Under the pieces are notes generated by a model that was not told the origin of the DNA, made no database searches, and was given only the letters and a program-made list of their open reading frames with translations. Made by a program: the position numbers and the translations under genes. From Flavobacteriaceae bacterium (GTDB taxonomy: Bacteria; Bacteroidota; Bacteroidia; Flavobacteriales; Flavobacteriaceae): a stretch of 5,313 bases of DNA. The number at the start of each line of letters is the position of its first letter. The first letter of the stretch is position 1. Location of the stretch: the NCBI GenBank assembly GCA_947461915.1, contig CANHNG010000153.1, forward strand, positions 1 through 5,313, given 5' to 3'. Below, in pieces: positions 1-5,313 of this stretch.

Positions 1-2
1 AA

Positions 3-68
3 CATGCAATACGAGCTAAGCGAATTGGCGAAGTAAATAGCTCCCTAAAACCCTTTGTCACTCGGAAT
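3..68 (+). other. possible 3' end of an upstream coding sequence
   Basis: Reading from position 3 the frame stays open for 21 codons from the window edge and ends in TAA at 66-68; its last residues would be SSLKPFVTRN. A shorter alternative in frame 1 ends in TAA at 34-36 (ending YELSELAK). I do not recognise either tail, and 21 open codons can occur by chance at this base composition. If the frame-3 tail is real, the upstream gene runs into the gcvT promoter, because its last codons cover the TTTG element at 54-57. It is too short to assign a function, and it may not be coding at all. Confidence 0.22.
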
Positions 69-84
69 TAAATCGATAAATTTG
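54..84 (+). promoter_or_regulatory. Bacteroidota-type promoter for gcvT
   Basis: TTTG at 54-57 is followed after 19 nt by TAAATTTG at 77-84, which matches the known Bacteroidota sigma-A pattern (-33 TTTG / -7 TAnnTTTG) without mismatch. Transcription would start near position 90. This leaves a leader of about 20 nt before the ATG at 112 but only about 10 nt before the ATG at 100. It is a motif match, not a mapped start site. Confidence 0.65.
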
Positions 85-111
85 CTTCACAATTTTTAGA
101 TGAAATCAACA

Positions 112-1194
112 ATGAAAAATATTGCACTTGCGCACATACACGAGAGTTTGGGAGCAAAAATACTGCCGTTTGCCGGATACAATATGCCTATTCTATATGA
201 AGGCGTAAATGCTGAACATGAAGTGGTTCGCAACGGCGTGGGCGTTTTTGACGTGTCGCACATGGGCGAATTTTTGTTGACGGGTCCCAATGCTTTGGCT
301 TTGATTCAGAAAGTGACTTCGAATGATGCTTCGACTTTGACCATCGGGAGAGCGCAATATTCTTGTTTACCCAATAATGAGGGTGGAATTGTGGACGATT
401 TATTAGTTTATAAAATGAAAGCCGAGGAGTATTTATTAGTTGTAAATGCATCTAATATTGATAAGGATTGGGATTGGATTGCATCGCACAATGATTTGGG
501 TGTAGAAATGAAAAACCTTTCGAATGAGTATTCGTTATTGGCCATTCAAGGTCCAAAAGCGGTTGAAGCCATGCGATCTTTGACTTCAATAGATTTGGCC
601 GCAATTCCCTATTACCATTTTGAAGTGGGTGATTTCGCAGGAATCGAGAACGTAATCATTTCGGCAACGGGTTATACCGGTTCTGGAGGTTTTGAGATTT
701 ATTGCAAAAATGATGAAGTGGAACATATTTGGAACAAAGTTTTTGAAGCGGGTGCCCCCTTCGGAATCAAACCCATTGGTCTTGCCGCTCGGGATACTTT
801 GCGTCTAGAAATGGGATTCTGTTTGTACGGAAACGACATCAACGATACCACTTCGCCAATTGAGGCTGGTTTGGGTTGGATTACAAAATTCAATAAAGAA
901 TTTACGAATTACGAGAATTTAAAAAAGCAAAAAGAAGCAGGAGTTTATAAGAAATTGGTAGCTTTCGAAATGATGGAACGTGCAGTACCAAGACACGATT
1001 ACGAAATTGTGGATACTTCTGGTAATCAGATTGGAATCGTGACTTCAGGAACCATGTCACCATCGATGAATATTGGAATTGGACTGGGATATGTAACTAT
1101 CGAAAATAGTGAAATTGGCAGCGAAATCTTCATCAAAATCAGGAAAAATGATGTTCCTGCGAAAGTGGTTAAATTGCCGTTTTACAAGAAATAA
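112..1194 (+). CDS. gcvT: aminomethyltransferase (glycine cleavage system T-protein)
   Basis: This cytosolic, tetrahydrofolate-dependent enzyme takes the aminomethyl group from lipoyl-GcvH, releases ammonia and forms 5,10-methylene-THF in the glycine cleavage system. The protein is 360 residues, normal for the family. Counting from the ATG at 100 (subtract 4 for the 112 start), it has FAGYNMP at 24-30, VFDVSHMGE at 49-57, GGIVDD at 95-100 with the conserved Asp pair, NASN at 116-119, [10 protein letters not shown] at 191-200 and RDTLRLEMG at 231-239. Glu199 and Arg231 appear to match the folate-contacting Glu204 and Arg233 of the human enzyme. The C-terminal barrel carries [17 protein letters not shown] at 316-332. 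A TAG at 97-99 closes the frame, so only the ATGs at 100 and 112 are possible starts. I prefer 112 because related proteins begin MKN and it suits the predicted transcription start. No gcvH or gcvP lies in the window. Confidence 0.96.
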   Translation: MKNIALAHIHESLGAKILPFAGYNMPILYEGVNAEHEVVRNGVGVFDVSHMGEFLLTGPNALALIQKVTSNDASTLTIGRAQYSCLPNNEGGIVDDLLVYKMKAEEYLLVVNASNIDKDWDWIASHNDLGVEMKNLSNEYSLLAIQGPKAVEAMRSLTSIDLAAIPYYHFEVGDFAGIENVIISATGYTGSGGFEIYCKNDEVEHIWNKVFEAGAPFGIKPIGLAARDTLRLEMGFCLYGNDINDTTSPIEAGLGWITKFNKEFTNYENLKKQKEAGVYKKLVAFEMMERAVPRHDYEIVDTSGNQIGIVTSGTMSPSMNIGIGLGYVTIENSEIGSEIFIKIRKNDVPAKVVKLPFYKK

Positions 1195-1199
1195 AAACT

Positions 1200-1230
1200 T
1201 TTGAAAAAATAACTAATAACTGTATTTTTA
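1200..1230 (+). promoter_or_regulatory. candidate weak promoter for the yebC-family gene
   Basis: TTTG at 1200-1203 is followed after 19 nt by TATTTTTA at 1223-1230, which differs from TAnnTTTG only at the last base. Transcription would start near 1237, about 15 nt before the ATG. The -7 element lies inside a palindrome (1218-1235). The gap after gcvT is only 57 bp, so read-through from gcvT is an equally good source of transcript. Confidence 0.35.
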
Positions 1231-1235
1231 CAGTT
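1218..1235. repeat. perfect 7-bp inverted repeat with TTTT loop between gcvT and yebC
   Basis: AACTGTA (1218-1224), TTTT (1225-1228) and TACAGTT (1229-1235) form a perfect palindrome. No T-run follows it on the + strand (the next bases are CAAAATAT), so it is a poor intrinsic terminator for gcvT. It covers the candidate yebC -7 element and could be an operator or a weak attenuating hairpin. Either role is inference. Confidence 0.6.
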
Positions 1236-1251
1236 CAAAATATATTTAGAA

Positions 1252-1962
1252 ATGGGAAGAGCGTTCGAATTTAGAAAAGGAAGAAAAATGAAACGTTGGT
1301 CAGCAATGGCTAAGGCATTCACCAGAATTGGGAAAGATATCGTAATGGCTGTAAAGGAAGGTGGTCCAAATCCGGAAGCTAATTCCAGATTAAGAGCGGT
1401 TATACAGAATTCGAAGGCAGTGAATATGCCAAAAGAAAATGTGGAACGCGCCATAAAAAAAGCAACTGATAAAGATACCGCCAACTATAAAGAAGTTTTG
1501 TTTGAAGGCTATGCACCTCACGGAATAGCGATTCTTGTTGAAACTGCTACTGATAATAATAACCGAACCGTGGCTAACGTCAGAAGCTATTTTAACAAAT
1601 GTAGCGGAACGATGGGAACCCAAGGTTCAGTAGAATTTATGTTTGACCATACGTGTAATTTTAGAATACCTGCGAATGGAATTGACCCTGAAGAATTAGA
1701 ATTGGAGTTAATCGATTTTGGTGCCGAAGAAGTTTTTGAAGATGAAGACGGTATTTTAATCTATGCCCCTTTTGGCAGTTTTGGAACCATCCAAAAAGAA
1801 TTGGAAAATAGAAAAATAGAAATCCTTTCTTCCGGTTTTGAGCGTATTCCTCAAATCACCAAAAAATTGACCGAAGCCGAAATGGCTGATGTAGAGAAAT
1901 TAATCGAAAAATTGGAAGAGGATGATGACGTGATGAACGTGTATCATACGATGGAAGAATAA
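1252..1962 (+). CDS. YebC/PmpR/TACO1-family regulatory or translation-support protein
   Basis: The protein is 236 residues, typical for the family, and soluble, with no signal peptide or membrane segment. Family hallmarks in order are KAFTRIGKDIVMAVKEGG (21-38), NPEANSRLR (40-48), a NMPKENVERAIKKA helix (58-71), a second domain starting KEVLFEGYAPHGIA (80-93) with ETATDNNNRTVANVR (97-111), then GTQGSVEFMF (122-131). The C-terminus is strongly acidic (LEEDDDVMNVYHTMEE). The N-terminus reads MGRAFEFRKGRKMKRWSAM instead of the proteobacterial AGHSKW type; I regard this as the usual Bacteroidota form. The family is often annotated as transcriptional regulators from work on YebC/PmpR, while mitochondrial TACO1 and some bacterial members act in translation, notably of proline-rich stretches. 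The sequence does not decide between these roles here. The ATG at 1252 is the only one after the in-frame stop at 1210-1212. It follows gcvT by 57 bp, so co-transcription is possible. Confidence 0.95.
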   Translation: MGRAFEFRKGRKMKRWSAMAKAFTRIGKDIVMAVKEGGPNPEANSRLRAVIQNSKAVNMPKENVERAIKKATDKDTANYKEVLFEGYAPHGIAILVETATDNNNRTVANVRSYFNKCSGTMGTQGSVEFMFDHTCNFRIPANGIDPEELELELIDFGAEEVFEDEDGILIYAPFGSFGTIQKELENRKIEILSSGFERIPQITKKLTEAEMADVEKLIEKLEEDDDVMNVYHTMEE

Positions 1963-2015
1963 TTTTAGACCAATTTTTAACTTTGGATTAGATTTAAAAT
2001 ACTGTGACTGGCCAT

Positions 2016-2045
2016 AAAAAACTCCAGATAACTCTGGAGTTTTTT
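2016..2045. terminator. bidirectional intrinsic terminator between convergent genes
   Basis: AAAAAACTCCAGA (2016-2028), loop TAAC (2029-2032) and TCTGGAGTTTTTT (2033-2045) pair perfectly over 13 bp. The core is a 7-bp stem flanked by an A-run on one side and a T-run on the other, so each strand's transcript gives a hairpin followed by U residues. It sits 53 bp after the yebC-family stop and 36 bp after the stop of the opposing PLP-enzyme gene, as expected for a terminator shared by convergent genes. Confidence 0.92.
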
Positions 2046-2081
2046 ATATATAATATCTAAATTCCTAAAAATCTATGAAGT

Positions 2082-3122
2082 CTATTTTATAAATTCGATT
2101 TTCTGAGCTTCTTCTTCATTAATACTGTCAAAGAAACCTTGGTCGTTCATCCAGTCATCACTAAATACTTTACTCATGTATCGGGAACCGTGGTCAGGAA
2201 AAATGGCAATCACATTACTGTTTTCATCAAATTCTCCCTCATCTGCATATTGTTTTATGGCTTGAAGGACTGCTCCAGAAGTATAGCCTACAAATAAGCC
2301 TTCTTTTTTTGCCAATTCTCTCGTTGCGTGTGCACTTTCTTCATCGGTAACTTTCATAAATTGATCAATAACATCGAAATCTGTGGCAGATGGAATCAAA
2401 TTTTTACCTAAACCTTCGATTCTGTATGGATAAATTTCGTTGTTATCAAACTCTTTAGTTTCGTGGTATTTTTTCAACACGGAACCAAAAGCATCTACAC
2501 CCAAGATTCTAATATTGGGGTTTTGTTCTTTCAAGTATTTTGCAGTTCCGGAAATGGTCCCTCCTGTTCCGCTACAAGCGATAAGATGTGTTATTTTACC
2601 GTTTGTTTGTTCCCAAATTTCCGGCCCAGTTGATTTATAATGTGCATCAATATTTAATTGATTGAAGTATTGATTGATATAAACAGAACCTTTGGTTTCC
2701 TCATGCAAACGCTTGGCAACATTGTAATAAGAGCGCTCATCGTCAGCAGAAACATGCGCTGGACAAACATATACTTTTGCTCCTAAACTGCGAAGCATGT
2801 CGATTTTGTCTTTGGAAGATTTTGAACTTACCGCTAAAATACAGCTATAACCTTTGATAATACTTACCATTGCTAGACTAAAACCAGTATTTCCAGATGT
2901 AGTTTCTATGATGGTATCACCAGGAGAAAGAATTCCTCTTTTCTCGGCTTCTTCAATTATAAATAAAGCAATTCTATCTTTAGTCGAATGCCCTGGATTA
3001 AAAGACTCTACTTTAGCGTAAAAATTTCCTTCTAACTCTTGGGTAACTTTATTTAGTTTAATAAGTGGAGTATTACCTATTAATTCTAAAACATTATTAT
3101 AAGCGTTAATTTCTTCTTTCAT
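2082..3122 (-). CDS. PLP-dependent cysteine synthase / cystathionine beta-synthase family enzyme
   Basis: This fold-type II PLP enzyme probably catalyses beta-replacement on serine or O-acetylserine to make cystathionine or cysteine. In the 346-residue protein starting at 3122, the N-terminal signature [12 protein letters not shown] (12-23) leads to NPGHSTKDR (42-50) with the PLP Schiff-base lysine at Lys48. Next come the substrate loop TSGNTG (75-80), the phosphate-binding loop GTGGT (185-189), [10 protein letters not shown] (235-244) and GYTSGA (279-284) beside the PLP ring nitrogen. [18 protein letters not shown] (308-325) resembles the end of the eukaryotic cystathionine beta-synthase catalytic core more than CysK. 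There is no C-terminal CBS-domain pair and no N-terminal haem region. The frame extends to a TTG at 3140, but the ATG at 3122 is better: it is the usual start codon, gives the family N-terminus MKEE, and lies about 28 nt from the predicted transcription start. The exact reaction is not settled by sequence, so no symbol is given. Confidence 0.92.
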   Translation of the reverse strand: MKEEINAYNNVLELIGNTPLIKLNKVTQELEGNFYAKVESFNPGHSTKDRIALFIIEEAEKRGILSPGDTIIETTSGNTGFSLAMVSIIKGYSCILAVSSKSSKDKIDMLRSLGAKVYVCPAHVSADDERSYYNVAKRLHEETKGSVYINQYFNQLNIDAHYKSTGPEIWEQTNGKITHLIACSGTGGTISGTAKYLKEQNPNIRILGVDAFGSVLKKYHETKEFDNNEIYPYRIEGLGKNLIPSATDFDVIDQFMKVTDEESAHATRELAKKEGLFVGYTSGAVLQAIKQYADEGEFDENSNVIAIFPDHGSRYMSKVFSDDWMNDQGFFDSINEEEAQKIEFIK

Positions 3123-3155
3123 AAAAAAATAGTTAATCAAGGATTCTTTTTAATT

Positions 3156-3185
3156 CAAACCTATAATCTGCGCAAATTTAACAAA
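3156..3185 (-). promoter_or_regulatory. Bacteroidota-type promoter for the PLP-enzyme gene
   Basis: On the minus strand TTTG (3185-3182) is followed after 18 nt by TAGGTTTG (3163-3156), a full match to TTTG / TAnnTTTG. Transcription would start near 3150, about 28 nt before the ATG at 3122. It lies within the gap that begins right after the peptidase stop codon, so the enzyme gene can be expressed independently. I see no hairpin terminator in this gap, so read-through from the peptidase gene remains possible. Confidence 0.68.
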
Positions 3186-3195
3186 AATTTTCTAA

Positions 3196-5256
3196 TTACT
3201 TTTCAATTTTTTCTAAATCCAATAAAAAACTGTATTCTTTTGCTAATTCTTTAATCGCTTCAAACCTTCCCGAAGCGCCTCCGTGACCTGCTTCCATATT
3301 GGTGTCTAAGAACAAAACAGTGTTGTCAGTTTTAATACTTCTTATTTTGGCGACCCATTTGGCGGGTTCCCAGTATTGTACCTGCGAATCATGCAAACCT
3401 GTCGACACGTACATGTTAGGATAATTATGCTTTTTTACATTATCATAAGGCGAATATGATAGCATATAATTATAATATTTTTTTAGATTTGGATTTCCCC
3501 ATTCATCATATTCTCCAGTGGTTAATGGTATCGTTTCATCTAACATGGTCGTTATTACATCAACGAAAGGAACTTGGGCAATTACCCCGTGGTATAATTC
3601 GGGTGCCAAATTGACTACTACCCCCATCAATAATCCACCTGCTGAACCACCTTCGGCATATAAATGCTCGGATGAAGTGTATTTTTGTTCAATTACAAAT
3701 TTGGAACAATCTATAAAATCGGTAAAGGTATTTTTCTTTTTCAACAATTTGCCGTCTTCATACCATTGACGTCCTAAATCTTCTCCACCACGAATATGTG
3801 CGATTGCAAAAATAAATCCCCTATCAAGCAGGGTTAATCGAGTTGATGAAAACGTGGCATCCATTGAGTGTCCATAAGACCCATAGGCATATAATAACAA
3901 TGGATTTTTGCCGTCTTTCTTCAATCCTTGTCTGTAAACCATCGAAATGGGAATCTTCGTTCCGTCTTTTGCGGTTGCCCAAATGCGTTCTTCAATGTAA
4001 TTATTTTTGTCGAATTTTCCGCCTAGAACTTGTTGTTCTTTTTTGATTTCTTTGATTTTGGACTTCATATTGAAATCAATCACGGACGAAGGCGTCGTCA
4101 TTGATTGATAAGAATAACGTAAAATATCGGTATCAAAATCCACATTGGTTGTGGTATATGCCGTGTAGGTCTCACTTTCAAAAGGCAAATAATACTCTCC
4201 TTTTCCGTTCCAAGGCATGATACGGATTTTATTGAGTCCATTTGAACGCTCTTCTACCACTAGAAAGTTTTTAAAAATTTCAATATCTTCCAATAAAACA
4301 TCTTCCCTATGCGGAATCAGGTCTTTCCAATTTTCTTTTGAAGTGGCATTTTCAGGTGTTTTCATCAACTTAAAATTGGTCGCTTTATCTTTGTTGGTCA
4401 CAATGTAAAAACTATCGCCAAAATGCGAAATATCATATTCTAAACCCCTAACTCTTTTTTGAAAAACGGTGAATTTACCATTTGGATTGTCGGCTAAAAG
4501 GGTTCTGTATTCCGTTGTCAAAGTGCTTGAAGAACTGATAACAATGTATTTCTTTGATTTTTCTTTACTGACATCCACATTAAAAGTATCGTCTTTTTCT
4601 TCGAATACTAAAACATCATCGGCAGAATTAGCACCCAATTTATGTTTAAAAACTTTGTCTGAACGCAAAGTCACTTTGTCTTGATGTGTATAAAAAATGG
4701 TTTTATTGTCATTTGCCCAAGTGCTATCGCCAGAGGTGTTTTCGATTTTATCATCAAGAATTTCGTTCGTTTTTAAGTTTTTTACTTTAATGGAATATAT
4801 TCTTCTTCCGATAGTATCAACAGCAAAAGTGGCGTAGGCATTGTCCGGGCTAATGCTCAGACCTCCCAATTGGAAATACGCATGTCCTTTTGCCAATTTA
4901 TTGCAATCGAACATGATTTCCTCTTTAGCCGAAAGACTTTCTTTTTTTCTGGAATAAATAGGGTAATCTTTCCCAACTTCAAAACGAGTGATGTAGTAAT
5001 AACCGTTGTAAAGGTATGGCACGGATTCGTCGTCTTCCTTAATTCTAGCCTTCATTTCTTCAAACAATGACTTTTGAAAAACTTTAGTATGCGCAGTCAT
5101 TTTTTTGTAATACGCATTCTCTTTATTAAGATAATCTATGACTTCTGGATTTTTCCTGTCATTCAACCAAAAGTAATTATCAATTCTCACATCGCCGAAT
5201 TTATCTAATTTTTTGGGTATTATTTTTGCGATAGGGGGGTGTATTTTTTCTGGCAT
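3196..5256 (-). CDS. ptrB: oligopeptidase B-type S9A serine peptidase
   Basis: This prolyl-oligopeptidase-family enzyme cleaves short peptides, in characterised oligopeptidase B after Arg or Lys. The 686-residue protein matches the E. coli PtrB length. It has no signal peptide, so it is probably cytoplasmic. The N-terminal region (about 1-75) and the beta-propeller that gates substrate size (to about 410) precede the alpha/beta-hydrolase domain. The catalytic triad is Ser538 in GGSAGG, Asp623 in TGLHDSQVQYWEP and His658 in EAGHGG. The 85- and 35-residue spacings equal those of E. coli PtrB (532, 617, 652). AQVPFVDVITTMLDETIPLTTGEYDEWGNP (around 560-589) contains the oligopeptidase B S1-site region, supporting B rather than prolyl specificity. 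Two substrate-contact acids differ from E. coli: Asp584 replaces Glu578 and Thr468 replaces Asp462. The ATG at 5256 is the only one after the in-frame TAG at 5281-5283. Its stop is 73 bp upstream of the next gene's ATG. Confidence 0.95.
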   Translation of the reverse strand: MPEKIHPPIAKIIPKKLDKFGDVRIDNYFWLNDRKNPEVIDYLNKENAYYKKMTAHTKVFQKSLFEEMKARIKEDDESVPYLYNGYYYITRFEVGKDYPIYSRKKESLSAKEEIMFDCNKLAKGHAYFQLGGLSISPDNAYATFAVDTIGRRIYSIKVKNLKTNEILDDKIENTSGDSTWANDNKTIFYTHQDKVTLRSDKVFKHKLGANSADDVLVFEEKDDTFNVDVSKEKSKKYIVISSSSTLTTEYRTLLADNPNGKFTVFQKRVRGLEYDISHFGDSFYIVTNKDKATNFKLMKTPENATSKENWKDLIPHREDVLLEDIEIFKNFLVVEERSNGLNKIRIMPWNGKGEYYLPFESETYTAYTTTNVDFDTDILRYSYQSMTTPSSVIDFNMKSKIKEIKKEQQVLGGKFDKNNYIEERIWATAKDGTKIPISMVYRQGLKKDGKNPLLLYAYGSYGHSMDATFSSTRLTLLDRGFIFAIAHIRGGEDLGRQWYEDGKLLKKKNTFTDFIDCSKFVIEQKYTSSEHLYAEGGSAGGLLMGVVVNLAPELYHGVIAQVPFVDVITTMLDETIPLTTGEYDEWGNPNLKKYYNYMLSYSPYDNVKKHNYPNMYVSTGLHDSQVQYWEPAKWVAKIRSIKTDNTVLFLDTNMEAGHGGASGRFEAIKELAKEYSFLLDLEKIEK

Positions 5257-5288
5257 ATTTTGAGCTTTGAAATTCGTTGACTAGAATA

Positions 5289-5296
5289 CAAAAATA
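5289..5296 (-). promoter_or_regulatory. candidate -7 promoter element for ptrB
   Basis: On the minus strand TATTTTTG (5296-5289) matches TAnnTTTG, 32 nt before the ptrB ATG, a distance similar to the other promoters here. The matching -33 TTTG would fall at or beyond the window end, so only half of the promoter can be seen. Confidence 0.4.
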
Positions 5297-5313
5297 ACAC
5301 AAAGACAACTTAG

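Noticed and set aside
188..451. Open frame of 87 codons on the minus strand within gcvT.
   Set aside because: It lies wholly inside a well-supported gene on the other strand and its translation shows no recognisable domain.
670..705. GYTGS in GcvT in place of the common GYTGE, as a possible loss of a folate-binding residue.
   Set aside because: The folate-contacting glutamate appears to be the one in GFEI (Glu199), which is conserved; small residues at the other position seem usual in Bacteroidota GcvT.
1241..1248. TATATTTA as a -7 promoter element for the yebC-family gene.
   Set aside because: It ends three bases before the start codon, which leaves no room for a transcription start upstream of the ATG.
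1182..1484. Open frame of 100 codons on the minus strand overlapping the start of the yebC-family gene, with hydrophobic stretches.
   Set aside because: The apparent hydrophobicity comes from the reverse complement of lysine- and glutamate-rich codons; it crosses the gap and the start of a conserved gene.
3141..3195. Terminator for the peptidase gene in the gap before the PLP-enzyme gene.
   Set aside because: I found no inverted repeat with a T-run there; the gap is taken up by the downstream promoter.
5234..5239. Run of six C on the coding strand at codons 6-8 of the peptidase gene, a possible slippage or phase-variation tract.
   Set aside because: Six bases is short for phase variation, the frame is intact and the codons encode an ordinary HPP sequence.

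Overview
This is an AT-rich, gene-dense chromosomal stretch that looks like Flavobacteriaceae (Bacteroidota), probably Flavobacterium or a close relative. Three things point there. The protein sequences resemble flavobacterial orthologues as I recall them. The start codons have no clear Shine-Dalgarno sequence. Several genes are preceded by the Bacteroidota-type promoter, TTTG then about 19 nt then TAnnTTTG. The assignment is by recognition; no database was searched.

Layout: positions 1-99 hold the upstream edge, possibly the last codons of a neighbouring gene, and a good promoter. On the + strand follow gcvT (glycine cleavage T-protein, start placed at 112) and, 57 bp later, a YebC/PmpR/TACO1-family gene. 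The gap between them contains a short perfect palindrome and a weaker promoter. On the - strand, converging on them, lie a PLP-dependent enzyme of the cysteine synthase/cystathionine beta-synthase family (2082-3122) and, upstream of it in transcription order, a full-length oligopeptidase B-type S9 serine peptidase (3196-5256). The two convergent pairs are separated by a perfect 13-bp-stem hairpin, A-rich on one side and T-rich on the other, which can serve as a terminator in both directions.

All four genes are intact housekeeping or metabolic genes. They touch one-carbon/glycine metabolism, sulfur amino-acid metabolism, translation or gene-expression support, and turnover of basic peptides. 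They do not form an obvious single pathway, and the PLP-enzyme gene has its own promoter between it and the peptidase gene. I see no mobile element, CRISPR array, tRNA/rRNA, phage gene or defence gene.

I found no new biological system here. The points worth a second look are modest: substitutions in the acidic substrate-binding residues of the oligopeptidase B, active-site loop variants and a family-assignment question in the PLP enzyme, and a palindrome that coincides with the candidate yebC promoter.
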